Part shown: positions 36,324 to 47,525 of the stretch, in pieces
Layout: each line of letters opens with the position of its first letter
Numbering within the stretch: the first letter of the stretch is position 1
The notes under the pieces: generated by a model
Database searches by the model: none
The model's input: the letters and a program-made list of their open reading frames with translations, nothing else
What the model was told of the DNA's origin: nothing
NCBI RefSeq assembly: GCF_020906515.1
Contig: NC_085851.1
Span: 3,410,001-3,474,000 of the forward strand
Source of the DNA: Vanrija pseudolonga
Lineage: Eukaryota > Basidiomycota > Tremellomycetes > Trichosporonales > Trichosporonaceae
Direction: 5' to 3'
Length of the DNA: 64,000 bases
Position numbers and translations under genes: made by a program

Positions 36324-39078
36324 ATGGTCGACACGACGACGACGATGACGACGAGCGACGCCGGCCCGTCGAGGTGCGCACCGCGAGGGGAGTGCAAGCT
36401 GACACGCACAGGCGGGCCGAGATCTCGCCCGACAGCGTGACGCTGGGCAGTCGAGCGGAGAAGGTACGTGTCGTGTCGTATCTCGGAGCGGCGACCAAGC
36501 AAGCAGCTCACACACACCACACAGGAAATCAACCTCCTCATCGCCGACTACCTGTCCGACCGGCATCCCCGCCTCGCGGACCTGCTGGCTACGGAGATTG
36601 GGCCGGTGCGGGACGCTGCGGTGCGGGGCGAGATTGAGGGCGTGGAGCGCGCGATTCTGGGTGAGTTGGTGTGGGGGGGCGTGGGACTCGGCGAGAGGAA
36701 GGCGTGCGCTTCAAGCGGAGACGGCGGCGTGGGCCTCAAGCGGAGACGGCGGTGTGAGACTCAAGAAGCGGAGACCACGGCGGTGAGATCGGCGCTGGCG
36801 GAAGGTGGGGGCGTGGAGCTGGGCAGAGGTCGCCTTCACTCACGGGCACGGCCTGCCGCCGGCATCGGCCGAGTAGCCGTGTACACGACACTGCGTGTAC
36901 GGTGACAGGATGCTGCCGGCCGCCCGGCTGTTGATGACCTCGCAAGACGCCTCGTGTCGGCGTTGTCTCGCAATGGATCGAGCGGCGACGGCGACGGCGT
37001 GGCCTGATGACTTGTCCATTCCGTCAGAGACCACGCTGACACACCCCAGACGGCGACTTCGGCGCCCTGGAACCGCTCCTCGCGTCCCCTGGTCTGCTGG
37101 GCCCGCAGACGCAAAAGGCGTTCCTGTACATGTGCTGGCGGCAGCAGTTTCTCGAGTTTGTGGATAACCGTGAGTTGTGGTGCGGGCGGGGGTCCTCAAG
37201 TGGGCTGGACATGTCGGCTCGGAGGGGGCCATGTCACCTCGGTACCTGTACCCGGGCTCGGCGGGGGGCAAGTCACCTCGGAACATGTCGCCCAGCCCCG
37301 GCGTACTCCCCTCGCGGCGCTGACGCGCCGCTCGCAGGCGAATCCCAGAAAGCCTTCAACCTCCTCCAGAAGCGCCTGAAACCCCTCGAGCACTACCAGC
37401 CTGTCCCGTACGACTTCTACTCGCTCGCGTACCTCTGCTCCGCATCGACAGTACACGATGCCCCAGGCTTCCGCGACTGGGCTGGGCCAGGCCCGGAGCG
37501 CGAGCGCCTCGTTGGCATGTGGCGCGAGCTCACCGACGCCGAGAGCAAGAGCGCCGACTCGACCGAGCCGGCGACGACGCCGCCCGTCCCGCGCGACCGG
37601 CTCGTCACACTCCTCCGCCAGGCGGCTGCGTGGCAGATCCAGGCGTCTGGCGCGCGGAGCAGAGGCCCGTGGGGCGTCACTTCGCTGCTCACCGACTACT
37701 CGCGCCCGTCGGTCCCCAGCCGCCTCGAGCGTCTAATCACGGGCCACACTGCGAATGTCAAGTGCGTCGACTTTGTCGGCGAGGCGAGCGGACTCGGCGT
37801 GTCGGGGAGCAGCGACGCAACACTGCACATCTTCTCGATCGACGACGGCGCCACGCGCCGCGTGCTCGCTGGCCACCAGTCGCGGATATGGGACGTGGCG
37901 TCGACGCAGAACGGCAGGTTCCTCGCGTCAGGCTCGGGAGACGGCACGGTGCGTATCTGGTCGGCAAGCACCGGCGAGTGCGCGAGCGTCCTCACCGCCA
38001 TCGGAGGCGACGTCTACTCTGTCCGCTGGCAGCCCGGGCGCGAGGACCACGTCGTGTCGGCGTGCTACGACAAGATTCTCAGAGCATGGGACGTCGAGAC
38101 CGGCAAACTGATTCGCACATTCTCCGGCCATGCCCAAAGCACCCTCGCGGTTGCGTTTGATTCCACCGGCAAGGTGATTGCTTCGGGGTAAGTTTACTCT
38201 TGCTTGCAAATGGCTGGTGGCTATGACTGGCTAGTCACCCATCAGACGCTAGTGCTACCGAGCCGCGCCACACCACGCGGCATGGAATCGAGCCAATCGA
38301 GCCACCAGCCAAACGCCAAACACCAGTCAAACACAAGCTCAGCACTAACATGTACCCTCAGATCCAAGGACAAGCATATTCGGCTCTGGGATGCCGTTGG
38401 CGGTGTCTGCGTCCAAACAATGACAACTCATCTGGGCGAGGTAACGTCGGTAGAGTTCGATCACGAAGGAAAGTACCTCCTAGCCGCATGCAAGGACAAC
38501 TCGAACCGGTTGTGGGACCTGCGCATGGTGAGTGCCACGGGATTCTTGGCGCATGGGCTAAACAAACACGACGACTCCAGCAACGTAACATTTACAGGTA
38601 CACTGGTCACCAAAACACGTCGAAAAACATTATCCGGGCGGGTTTCGCCTCGCCGTCATCGAGCCTCATTGCGAGCGGTTCCGAAGATGGCCTAGTGTAT
38701 CTCTGGGAGCGCGAGGGCTCCCAGGGCGGCGAGGAGAGCATGCGGACGTCGTCTAGCGCCTCGCCTGCGCTATCGCCTCCACTGTACCAGGCGCAGCCAC
38801 AGTTATCGCTCGTGTCCCCTTCACCAGCGACTATCCAGAGCCGAGGAGGCGGCGGCGCCTACAACCACCCGCCAAACTCTGCGGCCTATTATCCGCCACG
38901 TGTTCCATCGCGGTCAACAATCTCCGCTTCTGGGACACCAGCACCAACAACGGTTCGGCCGCTCAAGTCGCCCGCAGGGCACGGCCCCGGCGCCGTGTTT
39001 GACGTGCGGGCCCAGGCTGGGCTGCTGCTCTCGGCAGGCGAGGACGGGTCCGTCGGGGTATGGGGTGATGACGAGTAG
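36324..39078 (+). CDS. LisH-domain WD40-repeat protein
   Basis: Exons 36324-36373, 36412-36463, 36525-36660, 37050-37169, 37338-38187, 38362-38527 and 38581-39078 join exactly in frame to 623 residues. The N-terminal EINLLIADYLSDRHPRLADL is LisH-like. Then follows a CTLH-like helical part (AFLYMCWRQQFLEFVDN, KAFNLLQKRLKPLEHYQ, FYSLAYLCSASTVHDA). From about residue 260 there are WD repeats: HQSRIWDVASTQNGRFLASG, GDGTVRIWSA, FSGHAQSTLAVAFDSTGKVI, KDKHIRLWDA, DNSNRLWDLRM, SEDGLVYLWERE and GEDGSVGVWGDDE. A Ser/Pro-rich insert interrupts the last blades. The layout resembles WDR26/Gid7-type adaptors of CTLH ubiquitin ligases, but I could not place it in a named orthologue group. Introns of 389, 168 and 174 nt are long for this genome. 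Confidence 0.82.
36711..36785. repeat. 25-bp minisatellite, three copies, inside an intron
   Basis: Copies begin at 36711, 36736 and 36761 with tcaagcggagacggcgg, tcaagcggagacggcgg and the diverged tcaagaagcggagacca. They lie within the 389-nt intron 36661-37049 of the WD40 gene. Confidence 0.85.
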
Positions 39079-40900
39079 TAGCCGTAACCGCACCTGCCTA
39101 CCTCGTGTTGTTTGGTTGTGTTGGCATGACATAATTTGCATAATCCCAAGCACTTTGTTTACCCAAATAGTTGTGTCGGTACGCCGGTGGCAGTTTGGGG
39201 ATCGATTGGGCGAGGGGGTGGGCAGGCTAACAGGACCAACAAACGCGACGCGTCGTCGTCAGTCCTGCGCGCGACCAAATTCTCACATTGCGAGGGTTGT
39301 CACCAACCCATGTCACGGGGGATTTAGTTTGTGGTCTGTTGTCTGAATGCAGGCGTGACGGCCTGGAGTGCACACCCGGCGGCAGGTGCGAGACGAGGAG
39401 GAGCACAGCACTGAACCAACGGCGACCGCGAGTCAGTAGGGACACTCAAAGGCAACTTCAGGCCTTCGTTGCACCTAGTGACAAGGTGATACGCCAGGGG
39501 GTGAGTTGTCGCTCGGTCGTTCTCGCCCCGACCCGCGTGCGCCGCGAGCGCAGCCGCGCAGGCGGAAGCTATTGCCCTCACCTCGCTCGCTCGACACGGT
39601 TAGTCGACGTGCAGGTGCAGCTGTGGTGGATCGAGGACGGATCTCCCAGTCGGGAAAGAAACTATTGACGAGGGTGCGGTGGGCAGGGATGGTGAGGGAT
39701 GTTGAGGGTGCAAGACTGGGCCAGGTTGCCGGCGCGCCGCCGATTCGAGGCCAGGGAGGAGGAGATTGGGTCGGTCTTGGCTGGCTGCTTGAGCTGTATT
39801 GGAATTGGACAGCGGCGGCGACAGCAGTGCTTGGTCCTAGCTAGGCAGCATCACACGAGTTGCCACATGTGACCATGCTCGCGAGGCCAGGGCACGCTGT
39901 ACCACCCACCCCGGGAGGGAGGCAGGCGATGCGGGCGCGCGGCTGCATTAACACCCCGATAAAAGCAGCGTTAGGCCTAGTTTGGATTACTCCGGACGCC
40001 ACCGGGCCATGTTAGTGTGACGCCGTCGCAGGCAGGCTGGCTGCTGGCTGGCAGGCTGGCAACGTGGTGCCTCATGGTACGTGGTGCACGCGTCGTTGCT
40101 GGTTCAAGGTTGGGTTTGGTATGCTTGCTGGATGGCTCCCGGTCGTCTTGGAACGAGCAGCGAGGCACAGTGCGCTGCACGCCGCCGCTGCCGGGGTAAC
40201 CATGCATCGTGTGTGGAGCGGGGGTGTGTTTGAAGTAGTCGCCGCCGGTTTGTTATTGAGTTGTCTGTCTGTCTGTTAGTCTGTCTGTCAGTCTGTCAGT
40301 ATGCGCGGGTCAGAGCGAGGCGAGGGTAAGCGACGGTGCGGAAGCTCTAGGCCGTGCTTGCTCCCTCGACTCGCTCGACGCAGCCGTCCCAGTCCCAGCC
40401 ACCACCTGCACCACTCCCTTGGCTGCTGGGTTTGTCGGTTCGGGTCACTGGCTGCACTACCCCTGTATCAAGACTTGGAATGTGCGACGCGTCCTACCCG
40501 CGGGCCGTGGACCAAGTGGGGGCGGGACTAGCCGCAGGGAACGACAGCCAAAGGGATCCAAGGGACGCGCGACGGCCACTCCCGCGCCAGAGGCCGAAAC
40601 ACGATGCCGTCAGGCGCGCGGGAATGGGCGCGAAGCTGATGCATGCCGCACGCACGCGTTGCCGATTGCTGGCTGTTGCTGCCATGGTGCGCAGGCGAGC
40701 AGGCAGGCAGGCAAGGAGCAAGACGACGACGAGGCACACCAGTAGTAGTCTACCTCTGTGCCTCTGATCTCGATGGCTGCGGGGAACCGTCATGCGGCGG
40801 CGGCGGCGGCACAGGGAGAGGAGCAAGCAGCACCATGCCCGATAGAGAGATGCACCACCTCGACACACCCTTGACAAACAAGGACAGTCAATTCTGTGCT
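39079..40900. other. Gene-poor intergenic stretch
   Basis: About 1.8 kb. It holds several simple repeats: a ggctggctgctggctggcag-like run near 40030-40055, a (CTGT)n microsatellite near 40258-40300 and a (CGG)n run near 40795-40810. Open frames are unsupported and have no family similarity. It probably contains distal regulatory sequence for the LIM gene. Confidence 0.5.
40258..40300. repeat. (CTGT)n microsatellite
   Basis: Interrupted tandem CTGT units (gttgtctgtctgtctgttag, then ctgtctgtcagtctgtcag). Simple sequence with no coding association. Confidence 0.85.
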
Positions 40901-42553
40901 TTGCTCATTTTCTTGATTGCTTGTGATTGATACTCTGGTTGGGCGACGACGACGAACGGCTACGGACCACGGCTACAGCGACAAGAACAAGGACAGTGAC
41001 AAGGATAAGGACGACGAAACGACCCACGACGCTCTCCCAGTCTCTTTGCCTCGCCCTGCCCCTAATTCGACAATATAACAAACCCGCTGGAAGTGACAGT
41101 AGCCTCGACGCTACTACTCTTGCCTCGCTCGACACGACACGTCCACCGACATCACGTCGACATTGTTCTTTGACTGCAGCATCGACACGACCCAAAGGAC
41201 TCTTTGAAGGAACGATTATCTCTCTTTCCTTGACGGACATTTTGTACCACCCCACACCCAACCACACCATACTAGCCCACCCAGCTACCCAGCGAGCGAC
41301 CCAGCCCAGACACCACACGACCAGTCTTGGATCCATTTGGTGTCTCACTTTTGCTGCTACGACAACAAACAACAACACGCTCGTTACTGCATCATCGTTG
41401 CTCCAACTCGTTGCTCGACGTCTCGCACACACACATTCCTTTAACCCCGTCACCCAACGACGACAACAACAATAACAAGGAACGCCCCGCCGTCCACGCG
41501 CCATCCCGCCCCGCCCGCACGCCGACCTCCGACGCCACCACCCGCCTCCTCGATCACAACCTCCCCCCTTTGGCCATTCTAGTCGTGCATGGATCGCACG
41601 TCGCTTCTTCTTGACTGAGCAGCCAGCAGCGCACAGTCACAGTTTGGCTTGCAACAAGGCCCTTGCCCCAACCCAAATCCAGCCCAGCCAAGCGACAACA
41701 ACAAGGCTAGCTACCATCTCGGTCGGACACGAACCTGTTACGGCACACGCGACCCAACTTCAACCCGTGTACGAGAACCCAGCCAGGCTCGACACAAACA
41801 ACAACAAACAACCACTACCTCGTCCACTAACAGTTTCGAGCATAGCATTGCCCTTGAAGCAGCTGCTGGCTCGTAACTGTATCTAATCTGTAAGTCCTAG
41901 AGTTAAACTCAAACGTGACCGACGTGTCCCTGCTGGTGTGCTTCACCCTGCAATCACATGCGCCACGGTCGGCGAGTGGCCATCGCGTGTCCCCGCCGAC
42001 AGTCCATGCCAGCCTGCAGCGCGCAGCTTGGCTCCGACGCGCTATGCATTCGGCCTTGTCACGCCGACGTGTGTCGGCGCGTCTGGCGCGCTTTGGCTAG
42101 CGGGCATGGACCCCGGATGGCTGGTGGAAATACACCTTGGCATTGATGATGGCGGCCGAGTGGCTGTGACGAAAGGGGACGAGGACGAGCGACAAAGGGG
42201 TTGGTACGCCAGAGGCAAGAGGCAAGCAAAGGCGGGTCGTGCGCGCGCGCGCGCGTTGTCCATGTCGATGTCGATGGTGGACACGGCCGCGCAGCACCCA
42301 GCGCGCAATGCAACACACGCCAGTTGCTTGTCTCGTCCTTCTTCTCGCTTCGACCCCCCCCTTGGTCGCTCCTCTTCTCTCCTCTTCTCATCACACCTAT
42401 TCTCATGGCACGCACACCACAACACCCACACTCGCTCATTGTCCACTTGCTATAATCCACACACACCTACCTCTACCTCCTACTCCCCCCCTATAATCCT
42501 CGCCTCCAATGTCCACTCTTTTACTAAACCCCTCAGCTCTCTCCTCCGCCGCA
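40901..42553 (+). promoter_or_regulatory. Promoter and long 5' leader of the LIM gene
   Basis: CA-rich, G-poor sequence (acaacaacaataacaagg, cacacacacattcc) typical of a long fungal leader. A donor GTAAGT at 41890 and an acceptor TTACTAAACCCCTCAG ending at 42536, with a near-perfect branch point, suggest a 647-nt leader intron. Several upstream ATG frames lie before it (for example 41611-41886). A (GC)n run sits at about 42239-42253. The transcription start cannot be read from sequence. Confidence 0.5.
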
Positions 42554-44896
42554 ATGTCCCTCCTTGCGCCGCGCATGCTCGGCGCAGACCCAGAACGAGC
42601 CTCGGTCGTCCTGCCAACAGTCAAATGCTCGTCCTGCAACCAGAGCATTCCTCTCAACTACCTTGGCGAGCACACTTGTGCCGCTATGCCCGCCGCGGTC
42701 CCCGTCCCCAACCGCGGCGGACCCGCGGCTCAGCAGCCCGCCAGCCCCTTCTTCCCTTCCCAATCTCCCGTCCTCCCATCCTCTCCCTCTCTCAACCGAC
42801 CAGGAGCACCGACGACACTCGGTAACCGCCCAGGATTCGGTTTGCCTATCGGGCACGTCGTTCCCCCACGCTTCGCCGGCGACTACCCCGCCGATGTGCC
42901 ACACAGCGCCGTCTCTGACGCGTCCACCGGCCGATGGCCGGCACATGACGCCCCGCCATCACGCATGCCACACGCCGAGTCGATCACTGTGCAGCTCCCA
43001 GATACAACGAGCGGCGGTGGAGCGGGGATGGCGGGCGTTGGGCGTCGCGCATTCGCGGCCGCCGCTGCCTGGAACGGAGTGCCAGGTGGCCACGAACAGC
43101 GCCCATCGCTTTCGATCCCAGAGCCACCTCACCAGCGCACATCACCCTCCAACTCGCCGACAGCTGTCTTCTCCAGCTCTCCACTTGCCGGACCGTCGAC
43201 AGTCCGCCACACGCCATCGCCAAACGCAGGCATGCGTCACACTCCCCAACGCTCGCCCTCTGGCGGCCGCGAGCCCGTTATCATGCCAAAGGGCCCCCTG
43301 GCGAATCGCCCCCTGCCCCAGCGCAAGCAGTCTCTGGATGAGAGCTATGCCCTCAACTCGCCAGAGTTGCGCTCTGCTTCTGCCTTGTCGAGCCGCAGTG
43401 CAGCGGACGCCGGGACATCGCCCAACTTTGGCGGCCGTGGACCTTCGCCGTTCGACCACCGGCAGCGTTCTCCGGTTGAACAGAAGCGGTCACCCGAGTG
43501 GCCTACTGTTGAGCCAAAGCGGTCGCCCGTCGAGCGGACAGAACCCAGCCCGTTCTTCGACAAGTACCGACAGATCATGGGGAGCAAGAGCGACCAGTCG
43601 CACTTGTACTCCAACCGTGCGCCTATGGATGACCTCGACGACGCCCACAGCCTTGATGGAAGCTCCGAGGAGCCGTCTGCGCTCCCATGGGCCACACCGA
43701 TTTCGCCCGACCTCGCGTCAAAGCACACCGACCGCTTCGAGCATCACAGGTACCCGACTGATGGCAGCATTGGGTCCACGACGTCGAGCTCGACATCGTG
43801 TGGTCCTTCAGGCGACCACCGCGGTGGCGGGTCGTCAGGGCACGAAAACGAGCTCGTCATGACACCCAGCCAGAGCTGGGAGGGCCTCGTGGACCGCATC
43901 ACCAATGTTGCGCTCGACGGCCAGGGCAAGCCGCCTCCTGCTTATGGTGAGGCGACTGGCCTCGGTATCAACGACGTCAGCCTGCAGAACAGCAACAACC
44001 TCGAGCAGATTGGCGAGGAGGAAGAGGACGATGACTGGTACCATGCGGCCAACCGCCGTGCTTCCACTGCCCGTCGCGTACCCCGCTCTAGCTCGCAATC
44101 GACCGTCACCCTCGGGTCGTCTCCTCCCAGCGGCACGGCGGCGGCGGCCCACGCTGCTCCGTCTGGTGCGACCCACGCCCGGACCCGGAGCAAGACGATC
44201 GGCGACGCCGCCCGTCCACCAAAGGGATCGTCGCCTGACATGCCGCCCGTCCCCCTCAGCACATCGCCTGCGGCTTCTTCTCGCCCCAAGCGTGCCTGTG
44301 CCCGGTGCGGCGACCCAGTTGGTGGCGTCCGCCGCTTTGTCGAGCGCGACGGTGTCGTCCTCTGCGAGGCGGACTGGAAGAAGATGTACCTCCCCGCCTG
44401 CCGGCGGTGCCGCCAGCCCATCGAGAAGAGCGCAGTCAGCTCGTCTGATGGCCAGCTCAAGGGAAAGTGGCACCGCTCGTGCTTTACGTGCACACGGTGC
44501 GACAAGCCTTTCGACGGCGAAGAGTTCTACGTGCACGATGGTCGTCCGTGGTGCCAGTTCCACTATGCCGAGGAGAATGGCACGCTGTGCGCCGCTGCGG
44601 CCTGCCGCAAGCCGATCGAGGGCCCGTGTATCCTCGCACCTGCCGCCCACGCCGACGCGCACGACCAGCGCTTCCATCCCGGCCACCTGCGCTGCGACCA
44701 CCGCGGCGGGGTATCTGGTGCTCAGACGTGCCGTGAGAGCATGGCCGAGTACTATGACGTCGCTGGCGGAAGGTATTGTGAGCGGCACGCCGGCGAAGCG
44801 GTGCGCCGTGCGGCTGCCGGAGCTGTCAATGTGCGCTCTGAAAAGCGCCGTACGCGGCTAGTCGACCTGCCACGCGGCACGCTTGCTAGGCCATAA
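42554..44896 (+). CDS. LIM-domain protein with Ser/Pro-rich body
   Basis: Adaptor-type protein of about 780 residues. I start at the ATG at 42554 (MSLLAPRMLGADPERAS) because a strong intron acceptor (branch TTACTAAAC, CAG at 42536) lies between it and the upstream in-frame ATG at 42509, which would give 795 residues. Near the N terminus KCSSCNQSIPLNYLGEHTC forms a C2HC-like zinc knuckle. A long disordered part follows, with repeated RSPVEQKRSPEW-like sites. At the C terminus (about 579-760) come a half LIM (CARCGDPV), a complete LIM (CRRC, WHRSCFTCTRC, CQFHY) and a divergent one (CAAAACRKPI, FHPGHLRCDH, CERH). Fungal LIM proteins such as Pxl1 act in polarised growth and cytokinesis; a similar role here is inference. 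Confidence 0.82.
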   Translation: MSLLAPRMLGADPERASVVLPTVKCSSCNQSIPLNYLGEHTCAAMPAAVPVPNRGGPAAQQPASPFFPSQSPVLPSSPSLNRPGAPTTLGNRPGFGLPIGHVVPPRFAGDYPADVPHSAVSDASTGRWPAHDAPPSRMPHAESITVQLPDTTSGGGAGMAGVGRRAFAAAAAWNGVPGGHEQRPSLSIPEPPHQRTSPSNSPTAVFSSSPLAGPSTVRHTPSPNAGMRHTPQRSPSGGREPVIMPKGPLANRPLPQRKQSLDESYALNSPELRSASALSSRSAADAGTSPNFGGRGPSPFDHRQRSPVEQKRSPEWPTVEPKRSPVERTEPSPFFDKYRQIMGSKSDQSHLYSNRAPMDDLDDAHSLDGSSEEPSALPWATPISPDLASKHTDRFEHHRYPTDGSIGSTTSSSTSCGPSGDHRGGGSSGHENELVMTPSQSWEGLVDRITNVALDGQGKPPPAYGEATGLGINDVSLQNSNNLEQIGEEEEDDDWYHAANRRASTARRVPRSSSQSTVTLGSSPPSGTAAAAHAAPSGATHARTRSKTIGDAARPPKGSSPDMPPVPLSTSPAASSRPKRACARCGDPVGGVRRFVERDGVVLCEADWKKMYLPACRRCRQPIEKSAVSSSDGQLKGKWHRSCFTCTRCDKPFDGEEFYVHDGRPWCQFHYAEENGTLCAAAACRKPIEGPCILAPAAHADAHDQRFHPGHLRCDHRGGVSGAQTCRESMAEYYDVAGGRYCERHAGEAVRRAAAGAVNVRSEKRRTRLVDLPRGTLARP

Positions 44897-45420
44897 GGCC
44901 TTGCTTGTCTCCCCAATCTCTCTCTATATATTTAGTTCAATCTATATTTTGGGCTACCTGCATCTGCCAGCTCCCGTGTATGGAGGCGGCACAGATTGTA
45001 ACATTGTAGTGTTGAAGATGCATTCAACATATGTAGCCTTGCCGCCGGAAAGGGAAAGGAGGGGTGCAGCGACTCGAGCGTGACAGGCCTCGAAACGCCA
45101 CGCCTGAGGTCCTTTCCATGTGAATCACACCGCCCACCTGAGGGCCGTCCCGTCTCCTTGCGTCTTCGCACGCACGCAGCGGGAGGGAGTGGGTGGGTGA
45201 GTGGGTGGGCGCGGTGTGGGTGTAGCGGCGCAGTGAGTGTGAAGGGTTGTGAATGTATGCAGTGGTCTGTGCACGGCAGGCAGCGAAGGGAGGGGAGGGC
45301 GGCGCATATCGAAAGTCAAACTGAACGCTGATCAACCACCATGATGACGACCGGCACCAAAAAACCCACTGAGACCGCGCAGGGACCGAAACCACAAAAC
45401 CACAAAAAGCAAAAGTTTTT
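44897..45420. other. LIM 3' flank
   Basis: About 520 bases. TATATATTTAG near 44925 is probably part of the 3' end signal. A GGGTGAGTGGGTGGG run lies near 45195-45215. No gene seen. Confidence 0.5.
45405..45420 (-). terminator. Pol III T-run terminator of tRNA-Gly
   Basis: Directly 3' of the tRNA on the minus strand the sequence is AAAAACTTTTGCTTTTTG, giving T4 and T5 runs within 20 nt. Confidence 0.7.
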
Positions 45421-45508
45421 ACACCGTAAGGGAGTCGAACCCCTGCCGCGTCGATTAGAATTAATTCCTAAATGGCAACGACGCATGATACCGTTTCACC
45501 AACGGTGT
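45421..45508 (-). tRNA. tRNA-Gly (GCC) with intron
   Basis: Read on the minus strand, the acceptor stem ACACCGT pairs with ACGGTGT. The D arm is TGGTGAAACGGTATCAT, the anticodon stem CGTCG/CGACG, and the loop TTGCCA-T with anticodon GCC at 34-36. The T arm is AGGGG-TTCGACT-CCCTT. An 18-nt AT-rich intron (TTTAGGAATTAATTCTAA) follows position 37, the canonical site for nuclear tRNA introns. The B box GGTTCGACTCC and A-box-like TGGTGAAACGG are intact. T-runs follow directly downstream. Confidence 0.9.
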
Positions 45509-46120
45509 AATGATTTCTAATCATTTCATGTCAATTAGGATTGACGGGCCTATTTGAATGTGCTTGGCGGGTCTGGGGGGAGGGGGAGCGGGTATGCATG
45601 TGTTGAGGGGGCATGAAAGTCGGGGGAAGGGTGCTGGTTTCGTCGGCGCGGCGTGGGGACCGTCAGTGCGTGGAGTGGAGCATTGGTGCCGTGTTATTGT
45701 TGTCGGATGTCGGCTGGCGGTTTGGTGTGGCGTGCCAGTATGTTTCGTACTGTGGCACAGCGCCTCTCGCCCCGCAGGATCTTTTCTCGACCACCGCGCT
45801 CCACAACGTTGCCTCCCTTCCCCGACTCGGTCGCAGACAGCCGCAGCAGGTACGTTCATGGTGCCGAATTCGCGAGAAGGGACAGAGTCTGCCTGCCCTT
45901 GGCCGTACCGCTCGGACACACCTCCGAGGCCTCTACGCAGCAGCTCCTGCGCACCCGCCCGCTTCATTCGCACTCCTCTGCATCCAGACATTCATTTTTA
46001 TTTTTTATTCATTCGCTTTTACACCGTTTCCCGGCCCAATGCCACTCGGCGGTGCCCATTCTTTGTCCACTGTTGCACTGTTTTCCCATGCAACACCACT
46101 CAGCTGTGCCCGTTCTGCCG
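45509..46120. other. Intergenic: tRNA upstream and reductase 3' flank
   Basis: About 610 bases. The first 40, upstream of the tRNA, are AT-rich (ATGATTTCTAATCATTTCATG). The long open frames crossing this part run on antisense to the reductase and are not supported. Confidence 0.5.
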
Positions 46121-47525
46121 TCAGCCCGCGCCGCTCGTCACAGCACTCACCACCGCACGCGGGACGTAGGCGTCGTCGATGCTCTTCTTCTCCTCGGGGG
46201 TAAGCTTGAAGAACACGCCGGCAATGAGGTCTTCGAGCTTGGCGAGGCTCGTCGTGCCGACAACCGGCGCAGTCACAAACTCGTTGGCAAGCGACCACGC
46301 GACGGCGACCTGCGCCATGCTGACCCCGCGCGCCTTGGCGATGGCCTGCACGCGCTCGTTGATGGCGATCTGCGCCGCGTCCGGCCCGTCCCCGCCCAGA
46401 CGGGACTTGAAGCCCCAGTCGTTCACCTGGCGCTTCGTCTCCTCGCCCACCGGGCGGGTGAGGAACCCGCGCTGCAGGGGCGACCACGGGATCATGCCGC
46501 ACCCGAACAGCTTGAGCGTGGGCACCATCTCGCGCTCCTCCTCGCGGTAGCACGCGTTGTGGAAGTTTTGCATCGAGATGAACGGCGTGAGGTTGTGGGT
46601 GATGGCGTAGTCTGGCGAGGGACGTCAACGGTGCTCACGTACGGTAAGCAGCACACCCTGGAGCCGCACCCTCGCTGCGCTCGGGTACGACCCCGACTCA
46701 CTCTGCATCTGGTGGAACTGCCATGCATGGCAGCTCGACATGCCAATGTAGCGCGCATACCCAGCCTTGACGACATCATGCAGCGCCTGCATCGTCTCCT
46801 CGATCGGCGTGTCATAGTCGAAGCGGTGGCACAGGAGGACGTCGACGTACTCGAGCTGCAGGCGCTCAAGCGACTCCTTGATGCTCGCAAAGATGTGTTT
46901 GCGGCCCAGGCCGTGCTGGTTGACCAGGGCGGCGGTCTCTTCCTCGCTCGGCTGCCCGAGGGGGGAGGCGACCGGGAAGAAGACCTTGGTGAGGACGACG
47001 ACCGACTCACGGGGTGCCTGGGGCGGGCGGGCGTCGTTAGGACTCATGCACACACAGAAGTACGACTCACGCCGAGGGCCTTGAGAGCCTTGCCGAGGAC
47101 AATCTCGCTCAAGCCGCCAGCGTACGCGTTGGCCGTGCTGCGGGAGGTCAGACCGCATACCAGAGCCAACACCACTGCATTCGCCGACTCACTCGAACGT
47201 GTTCAGACCGCGCGAGTACGCATACTTGATGTGCTCGATCGACTCCTCCTCGTCAAGGAGCCACGGCGAGACCTTCGAGCTGCTGTAGGCTGGGGAGGGG
47301 ACGTGGTCAGAAGGACGAAGAGCACGCCCACGCAAACAAACGCACACCCGCAGCCGCTGCGGCACAGAGTCAGCGCAGTAACCAGCTTGTATCACACGCC
47401 ACACGCACAGGATGAGCTTGGAGACCTTGAGGCCCGAGTTGCCGAGCCGGACTGGGGTAGGGTCAGCGGCAGACGCAGACGCACAACCCACCATAGGGCA
47501 GCTTCCTGTCGTCGTTGGTGGACAT
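46121..47525 (-). CDS. Aldo/keto reductase
   Basis: NADP-dependent oxidoreductase with the (beta/alpha)8 fold of the AKR superfamily, resembling fungal aryl-alcohol/voltage-channel-beta-type members. Seven exons (minus): 47525-47492, 47451-47409, 47356-47346, 47289-47193, 47137-47071, 47017-46702 and 46611-46121, in frame to 352 residues. It begins MSTNDDRKLPYVRLGNSGLK. The active-site block spliced from two exons is FDTANAYAGGLSE, with catalytic Asp and Tyr. VVVLTKVFF carries the Lys, and LLCHRFDYDTP the His. GMIPWSPLQRGFLTRP and IAGVFFKLTPEE lie towards the end. Exon 3 is only 11 nt and restores the conserved ILGCGSY block. The substrate is unknown. Confidence 0.88.

Noticed and set aside
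40017-40730. GGCT/CTGT/CAGG-rich stretch as a possible mobile-element end
   Set aside because: Only interrupted short tandem units; no terminal repeats, target duplications or coding remnants.
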